A stretch of 64,000 nucleotides of DNA, taken from positions 124,001 through 188,000 of the forward strand of contig OY756149.1 in the NCBI GenBank assembly GCA_963576785.1, written 5' to 3'. Position numbers and translations under genes: made by a program. Origin of the DNA: Chlorophyllum brunneum. Taxonomy: Eukaryota > Basidiomycota > Agaricomycetes > Agaricales > Agaricaceae. Below are positions 1-12,850 of this stretch, one piece after another; positions within the stretch are counted from its first letter, which is position 1; the number at the start of each line of letters is the position of its first letter. Below the pieces are notes generated by a model. The model made no database searches, was not told the origin of the DNA, and was given only the letters and a program-made list of their open reading frames with translations.

Positions 1-504
1 GACGAAGATGGCCAGATTTCGACTCCAAGTTCTCACAAATCCAAGGCTCCTGACTTATGGTCCGATCTTTACCGCGTGGTGGAGGTTGAACCGAATTACT
101 TAGAGAAGTGTTATCCTTATCATTCAATCGGCTCCACTTCGATTTTACCCATCGCGTCAATGCACCACAATCGGGGAAATCGAAAGCATGATGTAGCTTA
201 TTTTCCCCGGCCTTTCCAAGCGCGACATGACCAGCACCTCCTGACTTGGTCTCATTCTTATTACCAGAAAGGCAATGCCTCTCTGATTCCTATTTACGTC
301 GGATGTAAGTCGAATCCTCGAGTTGTCAGGCCTATTTTTGTTGATAATTTCACAGAGCAACATGTCTCGACATCGGCATAGAGATTTCCTTGAATCAAAG
401 ACGTCCAAGTCCATATGCTCTGATACCTTGGCATCCAGCTTAAAAAACTTGACAGTCGATACAGAAAGAGCTAGGATCTCATCCTGTTCCCCACCCCAGT
501 AACA
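1..504. other. upstream intergenic region, no gene seen
   Basis: No open frame here has a recognisable motif, and the short frames on both strands overlap one another. The segment serves as the 5' region of the subtilase starting at 505. The edge could hold the tail of a gene lying outside the window, but nothing supports that. Confidence 0.5.
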
Positions 505-2344
<1,840 letters not shown>

Positions 2345-2885
2345 ATTAATGCTTAGGTCAGGGAATGTCTAAAAACTGTTGTATTTTTACTTGGAAATGT
2401 GCTACATATCTTGCCGCCCATCCTTATTAGCGTGAATCGAAGCTACCTGGTCGGAGTGGGATAAATGATTCATATCACATCAATTTTACACAGGAACAGG
2501 TAATGGGGAGTGTGCGAGCGGACTGACCTGAGTTATTTCAGAAGGTGATTTGGATCTTCACGTCCAAAATCACCCAACAAAACTCTGTTCCCGCAAACGA
2601 CACGATGGCTTCAGGTGCCTGATGAAATCTTGAACAGGCCTCCTGTTGTACTCACCGCTAATGGCTGAGACAACTCCCCGACAGGATACGCCCAATCTCC
2701 ACCGTGACCAGTGTCATAAACACAACAAGGTTGATGAAATAACGGAAGACGGTATACACTGCCCGTTACGTGCCTGGCGCCTAAAGGGTTGACCTCTAGT
2801 TCTGGACAGACGTCCGAACTTCGCCTGTATAAAAGGTTTCGAGGTGTTTACTGTCCTGCCTATCGATAATTCAATGCTACCCCCC
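2345..2885. other. intergenic region
   Basis: No coding signal was recognised between the subtilase stop and the next start, apart from the TATA element listed separately near 2827. Confidence 0.5.
2827..2835 (+). promoter_or_regulatory. TATA box of the small secreted protein gene
   Basis: TATAAAAGG lies about 50-60 bp upstream of the start codon at 2886, the usual spacing in this window. Confidence 0.55.
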
Positions 2886-3346
2886 ATGAAAATAAGTGTT
2901 CTGTTTCTGAGCACCATTTTGCTCTCTGTATGTTCTGCCAATGCAGCGCCCCAAATCTATGTTCCCCCTCCTGGTGTACGTCGAGCCCAATGCTATCAGT
3001 TATTCGCCCAGAGTGATACTCGATCCACTTTCAGCTCTACTGTTGCCCCGACTCTGGTCCAAACAACTGGCCCCTACTCCAGCGTCAGATTGGCCCTTTC
3101 TACATCTACTGTATGTGAGTATGCGAGTGCAGTTCTTCAATTGGATAATGTTCATGACCATGCTCAAAAGCTATGGTGACGGGAGCGATTCTGTGGGATG
3201 TTATTTCGTAAGAACTGTCCTCCCTGCCGCCTTCCTGTCCTAAGTGTCCACGACTTCAGAACCCTGACACGGGAACCGGTTCAACGATACCAGGTTGTCC
3301 ATCCCGAGCGGTTACTAATCCTAACCCACCTACTTGTCCCGTTTAA
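2886..3346 (+). CDS. Small secreted cysteine-containing protein
   Basis: I do not recognise a named family. Joining 2886-2975, 3035-3114, 3171-3207 and 3260-3346 gives a continuous 97 aa frame. It has a signal peptide (MKISVLFLSTILLSVCSANA) and then a short mature chain with six cysteines: YCC, YC, a GCYF motif, GC and a final TCPV. The C-terminal end is rich in Pro, Thr and Asn. An in-frame ATG at 2874 would add four residues. The last intron could also be read as a shorter one ending near 3244, which would keep a few extra residues including a Cys. Size, signal peptide and paired cysteines fit a small secreted (effector-like or surface) protein. The exon model is supported by frame and splice signals only. 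Confidence 0.6.
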
Positions 3347-3496
3347 GAGCTACCCGATAGCCCAAACCCTGGTCACCTCCCGTACCTGGACGAATCAGCA
3401 TCGCTAGTGTGTTACGACGGCGTATGATTGAATGTTGGATGGAGTGGTACAACAACTTTGTATGAAAGATGAATGTTCTATGTAGTATTACAACTA

Positions 3497-6400
3497 TTAT
3501 ACCTGGCCAAGGGCGCTACCATTCTCCATCATCACTTCTCTAGACTCTGGTTCCCCTGGCACACGTTCCCTCGTTGTTGATGACACGCCCTTTCCCTCCT
3601 TGCTTCCTTTTCCCTTTTTATTCACTTCCTGGTCCATATGCGTTCTCCTCAGCTTTAGGGCCCTGCTAGCTTCTTCGGCGGCGACAAGTTTGACCTCCTC
3701 TTGGCTGGTTGTCCCTCTATATTCATCCTTTGCAACAGCTTCGACCTTTCCGTCGACGAGGACACTGCACTTGACTACACCCCTCTCCTTCTCGATCTCC
3801 CACGTCAGCTTCTTCTCGTGTTTTGAGGCCCATTGTGATATGCGCGAGACGGGATGCCAGACATCCACACTGTCATTGACAATCCTTTCAAGGATGGGTA
3901 AGATACCAAGGTGTGCAATGATACCACGAGCCGTTGCGATATCTCCACCCGAGTCAAGGAAGGCGGCACCGATGACAGATTCAATGATATCGCTGAAAAA
4001 CTTCGGTGCTTGGAGACGAGTTAAAGCAGCCCAGGGGAAGATGCCATCACTCTGCAACGCTTCTTCGATCTCTTCTCTTCTCTTCCTGAAGCGAGAAAAA
4101 GTATTCGCTTGGTCATCCATAACGCGTGCATTGGAATGAAGCAAACACTGCCAGAGTGTAATTTCCTGAGAATCCGCATCTATCGTAATACCCTCGTCAT
4201 CGACTCGAGGTAGCTGCGCGTCGAACTTGACAGACGTCTTCAAACAAATGAAGGCAAGGAAGTGGGTGTTCACGACGGAGGATCGACGAAGATGGATGTG
4301 ACCAGGACTATAGTTCTTGCCGGGCGCATGATACAAGTAATCCGTGACAACCATGTCGAGGACAGAATCGCCAAGGAACTCCATCCGTTCATACGAAACT
4401 GTCCGGGTGTCTTGCTGATAACTCGCGTGCGTCAAAGCCTCCAGGAGGAGCAATTTGTGCTTGAACGTATATCCAATCATTTTCTCGACGTGTTGTAGAG
4501 CCGGAGGGATATTTTTGTCGGGCTCCACACGACTGAGGAACTGATTGATTCGCTCAGGAGGCGGAAGCCACCTGAGGCCGAGGTCGAAAAGCTTGGTACA
4601 TTCGTACCCAAGGGCGAAGCCCCCGTGAATATACGCAGCACCAATGAGTGATTCGACAACGTCAGCGAGTGCTGCAAATTCGGTCAGGAATAAAATAATA
4701 ATCCGCGTCAGTGTTGGACTCACTCTTGGTCGATAAATTTTGTTTCTGAGACTTCTTTTTCTTCCGCTTGATCGGGCCCTCTTCCGAAGGTTTCGTCTGT
4801 TCGTCGACGACCATCAACTGAGTTTCCACCTCCGCTTCTTCCAGGACGTTGTTTAACGTTGGGGCCGGCACCATAGAGTACTTCGGTTTCCACTTTCGCC
4901 CGAGCATGATATCTGCCAGGTGAGCAAATCAGCACCAAATTCCCATATTGAACAAAGTTCCTATACCTCTGATAATCCAACTGAACAGCTCTCTCTTGAT
5001 GTTTTCCTTCGCGAGACGTACATTCGATACCGTATGATCTTTCTTTTTCGTCAGATATCCTTCGTGCCAGAACGGATACTCTGCTAGAACCTGCAACGAG
5101 ACTAGGAACTTCAATACAGTATCACCCAACGTCTCCAACCTCTGGTAGTTGAATTTCTCCCCCGCACTTGTAGCCGTCATTGCATTTGCCAGTAGTGCCA
5201 ACGGAATGTCACGCAATGGCGGGGCGGGTTGGAAGAGGTTTGAACGCAAGGATATCATCGTCAACGTAGAGCCGATAGAACGAAACACTGAAGGAAGAAG
5301 GAATGCGTATTCGACTTCAGTAGGTGAAATGAGCGTAATCCCACTATGCTCGGGCATAAGGTACGAGTATTTGATTTCGGGAGGTGGTGCCATCGGATCG
5401 CGAGCTTTGGTAGGTACAAGGAAATTCCGTCGAGGGTGGAAAGGCTTGACGACCAAGAGTGGATAGGTTATCTCCACCGGTCTGTCTTCTTCAGAGCGTC
5501 GACGGCGTGTACGTCGAAGTTCCTCCTCCTCTTCTTCCGTCAGCTTTTCATTCCTCCAACCAACGAAACGATATGGTCGACCATACTCCTTGAGTACCAA
5601 TACAGGATCTTGCACATACCCAAACGCCTCGCCGAACGCCCGTGCCTGTGCAGCATATTCCCTCGAATGATCCTTCACCTCAACATCTTTCATCAACTCC
5701 CCCAACCACACTCGACGTTTCTCCCAAACGTCATTCTCGTCAACAGGAGTTTCGGGATAGAACAGATACGCGAAATCGAGGTTATCCCACTCCATTCTTG
5801 CCCAATTCAAACTCCAGAATACCCTTCTCGTGTACTCCTTCGCATTTCTGACGATATCATCACTTTCCAAGACCTTCCCGATAGGGGTTAGAGTTACGTG
5901 AATAGGTTCGTCCCTTCCAGGACGGTGCAGTTTCGGGCCATCGCTCAGACCCAGTTCAACCGATTTCGAACGCGTGAACAAGACCAATGGAGGTAAATCC
6001 CCAATACACATCCTCGCAGTGTACCAATACATCGCCGCATCCTCTTCTTGATCCGTCTCCGGTCTAACCCACGGGTCCATTTGCAAGTCGACGCTCGCCA
6101 TCCCGGTTCGTTTCTCAACGTCCTTCAGCATCTCCTGCACATCCTCTTCCCGTCCCGACTCGAGCACGGTCGTTAGCGGGAGTAGATTCTCGTTCAATAA
6201 CCCAGCTTTATACAAGGCAACATATGCCTTGAATGCTACCTGGCGATGCGCATCGACTTTAGTGGGATAAATCATTTGTACTGAGAATTCGCGACAGGAG
6301 GGGGGGAGACACAATGGAAGTGTAACCGTGGAGCCCCAGGGACCACTATAGAGTGATCTGTCGAACGAATAAGGGTCATCATGCCATCCAAAGGGCATCT

Positions 6401-8423
6401 CGGGAGGATCAATGTCGTATATCGGTCGAGTATCAACGTGAGAGGTACTCGGGATGACGGCGCAGAAGTGGGATAAATGGGCGATAGCAGAGTGAAGACT
6501 CAACGAAGCTCTGGTGTAGTCAAGAGTCAGATTATTGGATGATAAAGTGTCTCTGAAAACGTACCCAGTCGACTCAACAAGGAATATTTCCTCCACCTCA
6601 GACTCTTCTTCATCCTCCATCGATTCATCCTCCATCGCCAAGTCCCGCGCCGGGTCATTATACATTTCCACCATTTTCCTCTCTAATTCTTCCCATTTCC
6701 GAACATCCTGCTGACTCTGACTTCCATTCGCGAACATGAGAGTGAAAGTACTCCTTTGCTTCCTAGCACGTCCACGACTTTGCGCCCAACTCGCCATATT
6801 CGGAGGCAAGTCCCATCGAATGACACTTCCACAAGCTTGAATGTCAAGTCCTTCTTCTGCCACAGCCGTAGCAACGATAAGGTTAAGCTCTCCAGACCTA
6901 AAATCAGCCATCGTTTCTTCTTGGGTGTCGCGCGACAGTTTACGTGAGATATCAAGGAAACTGTGGCGATGGGAGTTCTCAGAGGTACCGAGGAGGAACC
7001 CAATACGAAAAAGGTCTTTGGTGAAAGGATGGTTTTTGAGGACTTCCGCGAGGGCGATAACGGTGTCACGTCGTTGGACAAATATAAGGCCAGAGTATAC
7101 GTCGCCACATCCCTCGGTTTCGATCTTCTCGTTTAGAAGGGTCTCAATGAGTTGTTGAACCTTGTTCGAACAATCACCCGCGACATCGTCGTCGTGGAAC
7201 GACACGGGAGTCAAGACGACCGAATTAAGGATCTTGAGAAGATGTCCCTTCTCCGTCTCCTTCCAACTAGCCATGATGTTGTTGAATGGGTTCGCCGCGT
7301 CTCTTGCCTTGTCAATTATACGCCACACATACCAGTCTGCGGCCCATGGTCCTAAATCGAAAAGAATGTCGGACGCAGCACGTTGAAAGTCCCGAAGACC
7401 TTTCAACGTAAAGGTCTTCTGACTTCGAATCGTAGCCGAGAGCTTTTGATCGAGGCGAAAGTACTCAGACGAGAGTGGTTGAGCATTGCTGAGTTGTTTA
7501 CGAAGTGATATGACGTAAGGGTCATCTTCGATTCGAAGCAATCGGATGATATTCGCGATCGAGGCGAGGTTGGTGGAAAATGGTGGGTCTGGCCAAAGGG
7601 TATACATGACATGTTTGAAAGTTGGGCGATGGACGAACTGCGCAAGTTCGGTCCGGGTGCGGCGAGGTGCTCGAATGATACAATCCAAATTCCTTTCAAG
7701 CATCCTGCGATAATTGCTAAAGTGAGCGAATATAGCACATGGTATGGGCTAATAAAGGCTCACTCAAATGATTTAGCGACATCCCCTCCGTAGATGGGAC
7801 TCGCTGTGAGGCCCATAACATATGGGGGATTGACCTGACTGATTCCAAAGACACGATCACTGGTGGGACGTTCTGCAATTCGGTGATAGAATTCGACCAT
7901 GATCCTGGCGTAGGGATGATCGCCAGTAGCATGATGGGCTTCATCGAACACCAAAAGACTGATATCTTTACCAAGATCTATGTACGCATGGCGCAGGGCG
8001 TCGAGGAACACCTGAGGGGTGGAGACAATAACACGATGTGTGCTCAAGACACGTTCCCATAATTCTGCTGATTTCCATTGGTCTGGCTCCAGAGCCCCAG
8101 AGACAAGACCGACGGAGACCGGCAGATAGGTCTTAATGACTGCTTTCTGTTGCGCACATAGTGCCACAGTCGGCGCGAAAAACCATGCCACCTAGGAGAG
8201 CGATAAGCAGAAGTACAACGCCTGGAGTGCCACTCGTACATACCTTACTAGGTTCACGTTCAACTTCATACTTAATCCTTAGGACCGCGATATGGGTCTT
8301 TCCAGATCCAGTGTCCATCGCGATAATGATATTATGCCTGATACTCTCCTCCAACATCTCCTGTTGGTATCCTCGAGTAGTTGGAACATTTCTCGCCTCC
8401 GGCGAGGGGACATCGTTATCCAT
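3497..8423 (-). CDS. DCL: Dicer-like ribonuclease III (RNAi)
   Basis: Dicer cleaves double-stranded RNA into small RNAs for gene silencing. Exons 8244-8423, 7764-8191, 4967-7716, 4724-4912 and 3497-4671 join in frame to give 1573 aa. In order: an N-terminal DExD/H helicase (Walker A region MDTGSGKTHIA near residue 35; Walker B DEAHHA, where many Dicers have DECH; motif III LTASP), a helicase C domain ending in QSRGRARKQRS, a Dicer dimerisation region, a long linker without a recognisable PAZ, RNase IIIa (ERLE-type YQRLETLGDTVLKFL and TLADVVESLIGAAY) and RNase IIIb (YERMEFLGDSVLDMVV and SDIIESVIGAAFLDSG). A short dsRNA-binding-like segment and a Lys-rich tail follow. Both RNase III centres keep their acidic residues, so the enzyme looks active. 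Length and architecture match fungal Dicer-like proteins. Whether it is the dcl-1 or dcl-2 type cannot be told here. Confidence 0.95.
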
Positions 8424-9302
8424 TGTGATTGGGGACGAAATAGCCAGTGGTGCAGATTCGAGAGCGCTCTACTCGGAGTCACCTGTATGGCAGAAGGCTC
8501 TGAGAAGAGAGGATGGGAAGAAGAAGCGAGTGGGTGTCGTGTTTATATAGCCTGGCCAGGTTCATCAACAAATCAACCGCGGAGTCAGAACCCAAAACTC
8601 ATGTGCCGGTGGGTTATTCTTAGTCACTGATACCACAGTTTCCAGAAGTATTTAGCGCCGAATAAAGCGCGTGATAAATCCGTAACAAGAGCGACTTCTG
8701 GAAGCTGGTGGGCGTCGTGAGTGGCGTCTGCTGGTCCATTCACCATCCTGCTCGGATCACAATCCGGCATCTTCCGATGCCACACGCCGGCACGTGCCGA
8801 GCCAAAATTTCATAAACGCCAAGGTCAGTCTCCAAAGCACTGTCGTCGTTATACGTACGGATTGTGTATCACTCTGACGTTCGCTCCACAATTAGACAGC
8901 ATCGTAACATGAGAAATCGCCAAGAGAAGACGGATTGACCAAACCGATGACTTCAGATTATTATCCATTCCCCAGGCGGACAGAAGTTACCACTTCATCA
9001 AGCAGAACATAGCTTTTATATGTTTTCAGGCCATCTTCGCACTAGAACGACAGATGCCAGATACCTGGATACAGAATGATACTGACCGAGCCTGACCGTT
9101 GATTGGAGTCACCTTAGAGTCCATGTCGACACAAACCTCCTCTGCTGACGTTTGCCAAGCTTCTGGACCCTGAGTGCGCACCGCCCGTACCAGAGCAAAC
9201 AAGCATAGCAATTACGCTAGTCCTGTTTTTTTGTGAAGTATAAATGCAGCTTTCATGAATGGTTTGTAAGTAACTTTCTCTCCTCCCCTACGAATATTTA
9301 TC
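8424..9302. other. intergenic region between divergent Dicer and GPI-type protein genes
   Basis: It holds a TATA-like TATATAAAC on the minus strand near 8541-8550, about 120 bp upstream of the Dicer start, and TATAAATG near 9239-9246 for the plus-strand gene at 9303. No coding signal was recognised in between. Confidence 0.5.
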
Positions 9303-9919
9303 ATGGTCGCCTTCACTTCTGTCCTCGCCATCCTTGCCACCTTGGCTGCCACCTCTACTCATGGTATGTGCTTTGCGCCTGGCATGACCACCAATAATTC
9401 TTATTATATGACCTCTTTCAGTCTCCGCCAACTCCGGTGGAGCGATTCACGATCTCCTTGCTCGTCAATCCGCTTTCGACCCTAGCATGATTCCGGACCA
9501 ATGCCGTAGCCAATGTTCTGATTTGGCCAAGTCCTTTGCCAGTGGCGTACGTTCATACTATTTCATTTCAACGCACTTTCATGTCCCAATCACATTTTAG
9601 AATTGTTCCGACCTTGATTGTATGTGTGATTCGAGCACGGCGAAGGACATGATCTCCTGCTTGAAGTGTGGTGTTGATGCAGTCGGTGCTGATACAGCAC
9701 AGACATGGTACGATGGTAAGTCATCCGCCGTAATACTACCACCATGAACTCACATCTGATCGACGCATTACCTCAGACTACTCCAATGCTTGCAAGTCCG
9801 TCGGCAAGACTGTCCCCAGTTTTTCTGCCTCCGCTAAGGACAATGGTGCCTCTCGTGTACATCTAGCTGGCGCTGGGTTGGCTGGTGCTGTTGGCGTTGG
9901 TCTCCTCTTGGTTGCTTAA
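9303..9919 (+). CDS. Secreted 8-Cys protein with GPI-type C-terminus (paralog 1)
   Basis: Exons 9303-9363, 9422-9546, 9601-9715 and 9777-9919 join in frame to give 147 aa. There is a signal peptide (MVAFTSVLAILATLAATSTH), then eight cysteines in the order C-x3-C, NC, DCMC, SCLKC and NAC. A final hydrophobic Ala/Gly/Leu/Val stretch (about the last 17 residues) follows, typical of a GPI-anchor signal. The spacing recalls CFEM-like cell-surface proteins of fungi, but I cannot assign it to CFEM with certainty. It is the first of three tandem paralogs with the same intron positions, so the group arose by local duplication. The product is probably anchored to the plasma membrane or wall. Confidence 0.72.
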
Positions 9920-10710
9920 TTCTACATACTACCCCCCTTTGGTATCATTTAATAATCTTCCTTTTATACCCCATCGCACTCGTATCTGGATTACGAAGCT
10001 GTGTTAATCAACGCGTTTTTCTCCCATCATCTACGAGGGTGTATAAGATATCCCGCACTCTGTTAAATTGCTGTCGACGATCATTCTAGTGTATTGACGG
10101 CTGCCCATCATCTCCAGCAGTGTGTCAATGACCCCAGCAACGTCAATGGGCCGATAGAAAGATGGAGTCTATTGCATATGTACCGGACCATGCAGCCCCT
10201 CCGGAGAGAAGTTCCGAATACCAACTGGATTTTATTTTCTCGTGCATCCAGCGCACTCTCGATGTTTCTCAGGCGACAAAACGTATTGTGTTTCCTGAGC
10301 TGTGCCGCCGCAAGAAAATAACGTCTGACTAAAGGCGTGATGATCGGTATGTTTGTATCATACTGTTCGACAGATGTCCTTTAATTATTTTATCCCCATT
10401 ACGGGTGCCGGTGTGCATCAACGTTCAGACAGAGGAGGTTAGTTTGTCAACGGAAATCCTTGTGAACAAGCAACCACTGGTATTTATGCTCGTGATTCTC
10501 ATGGCCCCCTCCGCATTGTGTAATTTTAGCTTGACGCCCAATCGTTCGTCAGTCAAATTCTCTCCACTGGGCCAGTTGAACGAGGCTGAATGAACCCTTT
10601 ACCATATATGGGTATACATGTCATATCCGGGTGGAAAATCCTATTAACCATCAATAAAGTCACACCCACCTGGTTTTGTGGGCGCAGTGTTTCCTCCCCT
10701 ACGAATATTT
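9920..10710. other. spacer between tandem paralogs
   Basis: No gene was recognised. Just before 10711 the promoter-proximal sequence CTCCCCTACGAATATTTAT repeats that found upstream of 9303, so the duplication included the leader region. Confidence 0.5.
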
Positions 10711-11265
10711 ATGGTCACCTTCACTTCTGTCCTTGCCCTTCTCGCCACCTTGGCCACCACCTTCACTCATGGTACGTGTTTCATGCCTTAGCACAACCAC
10801 CGCCCAATAATTCTTACTGTATGGCATCTTTCAGTCTCTGCTGAGACTCAAGAACACCTTGCTCACCCATTCGACTTCCATCCTAGCATGATTCCTGAGA
10901 AATGTCGTAGCCCATGTTCTCATTTAGCCAACTCCTTTACCAGTGGCGTATGTTCCTACTTTTCCACGTCAAACCTGCTTCTAATCTTCGCGGTTTAGGA
11001 TTGTCCTGATCTTGATTGTATTTGTGACCCGAACACGGCGAAGGACATCATCACTTGCTTGGAGTGTGGCGATGAAGTAGTCGGTGCTGGTCTAGCCAAG
11101 TCATGGTACAATTGTACGTCATTTATCTGCTGTAATACCGATTTAAAATCTCACCTAAGCATCGATACATCTGCTTTAGACTATTCGTACACATGCGAGC
11201 TTGCTGGCAAGACAGTCCCTAGTTATACTGCCTCAGCTAAGGACAACGATTCTTCCGACGCGTAG
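10711..11265 (+). CDS. Secreted 8-Cys protein lacking the GPI-type tail (paralog 2, truncated)
   Basis: This close copy of the gene at 9303 has the same four-exon structure. Exon 1 encodes MVTFTSVLALLATLATTFTH, and later exons keep the cysteine pattern (KCRSPC, DC, DCIC, TCLEC, TCEL). In the last exon a TAG at 11263-11265 stops the frame just before the segment that encodes the hydrophobic anchor in paralog 1. Beyond the stop the frame still reads Gly/Ala/Leu/Val-rich residues (GAGLTGVVGTVLPLAA), which shows that the anchor was lost by a stop mutation. The product could be a freely secreted form, or the gene may be decaying. Confidence 0.6.
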
Positions 11266-12065
11266 CCGAGTGGCGCCGGCTTGACTGGTGTCGTCGGCAC
11301 CGTTTTGCCGTTGGCTGCTCAAATCTCATATACCCTGGTCATTTTGATATCATTTGATATTCTTCCTTTTATACACTATCACACTCCTCTCCGGATTACG
11401 AAGCCGTGCCAATCAAAACATTTTTTTGTACCCCCGTACAATGGCTCGCATGCAGTTCTATTGTTCTCGATGATCACTGACACCTGGCAATCGGCTACCG
11501 ATCATCCCCGAGCTCATGATCGGGCTGGGCGCTAACGTCCTGAGCTCTTTTCAAACGCAGTACCTCGAGGGCCGTTTCGAGACCACTACTAGCACGTAGC
11601 GAGAACAATCCCCGAGGACGAAATGATTAGCGGATGGTAGTGTATCAATGGCTCCGGAAACATCAGAACGCCGACGTAGAAATGAAGTCTGTTGCATATG
11701 TGCTGCGCAACATTATCTTCACTACCGCAGAGCGAATCAAAATTCCTACACCAGCGAGGCAAGCATTCCGTCAGGCCCACACCATACGCGGCCAACGACG
11801 TTAGTTCGTCAATTGAAACCCTCGAGTTCTAGTGAACAATCCTAGTAGTCTGGTAAGTATTTGGCTCAGGGCCCCGAAGGTCTGTTCCGCACCGCGTAAC
11901 CTTAACTTGACGCCCATCAATACTTCAATCAGAGCCTACCAAGCCTCACCAAACCTTGCGATTGCCGCAATGTCCAAAGCCCATAAATATGTCCACACCC
12001 CGAACAGCCTGGTGTCTGCCATCTCAACCCTTCTCCCATACCCTCAGGTTCACTGCTTATTGTAA
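11266..12065. other. spacer between tandem paralogs
   Basis: It contains the relic anchor-coding sequence just after 11265. Otherwise there is no recognisable gene. Confidence 0.45.
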
Positions 12066-12850
12066 ATGGTAGCACATACTATCATCTTGCTCGTTGCTGG
12101 GTTCATCTCTGTCGCTCATGGTAAGAAATGAGCACTATCTCCACACGCACTGCAAGTTTCTCAACCTGATTATTTAGCGACGTTTATCAATGAGCTCCAT
12201 GCTCTCGTAACTCGTCAAACTTCAAGTGGCGCTAGCACTGGTATCGATCCTAGTCTAATACCTCCTCAATGCAAGAACACATGTCTTCCCATTAACGACT
12301 TGAGTGATGGCGTACGTTACTCGTCCAAATTTTTCATCAACATTCCTTAGCTCACTGCAATAACTTATAGTCCTGTACTACCGTTCAATGTATTTGTGGT
12401 ACCCGTATCAGTGGCGCCATGTCCGGATGCCTACAATGTGCACTCGACGCTTCTGGATTAGCATCCTTCATCCCACAATGTCAAACGATTTATGACAGTG
12501 AGTTAACCTCTGAGTCACATTGTTCAAGCATGGTGAATGATCTTAATTGAACAGACTACGCTGACGTTTGCAAGACCTCCGGCATGCCAGTTTCCAGTTT
12601 CACCTTCAAGTTAGACAATAACGCAGGTCCTAGTGGTACTAGCGGTGGTTCTGGTGGTGCCACAAGCTCTGAAAGCTCTGGGACTACCAATCCTACTGGA
12701 TCTCCTGGGTCGGGATCGTCTAATTCGAACGGTTCAGGTACCGATACTAACCCCGGAGTCACTGGTAAGCTCAACGGTGCCTCCCAGCTTCACATCGCTA
12801 TGGCTGGATTGATCGGTGCATTCGGTGCTGCTGTCTTCCTCACTGCTTAG
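12066..12850 (+). CDS. Secreted 8-Cys protein with Ser/Gly-rich linker and GPI-type tail (paralog 3)
   Basis: This is the most diverged member of the trio. It has a signal peptide (MVAHTIILLVAGFISVAHA), then cysteines QCKNTC, SC, QCIC, GCLQC, QC and VC. A long low-complexity linker rich in Ser, Gly and Thr follows (about 55 residues, from 12624), and then a hydrophobic end (AMAGLIGAFGAAVFLTA) typical of a GPI-anchor signal. Intron positions match paralogs 1 and 2. The linker is the kind of O-glycosylated stalk used to present a domain beyond the cell wall. A surface role is likely; the ligand is unknown. Confidence 0.7.

Noticed and set aside
5346..5891. 181-codon plus-strand frame inside the Dicer gene
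   Set aside because: It is antisense to the conserved Dicer coding sequence, with no motif or splice context.
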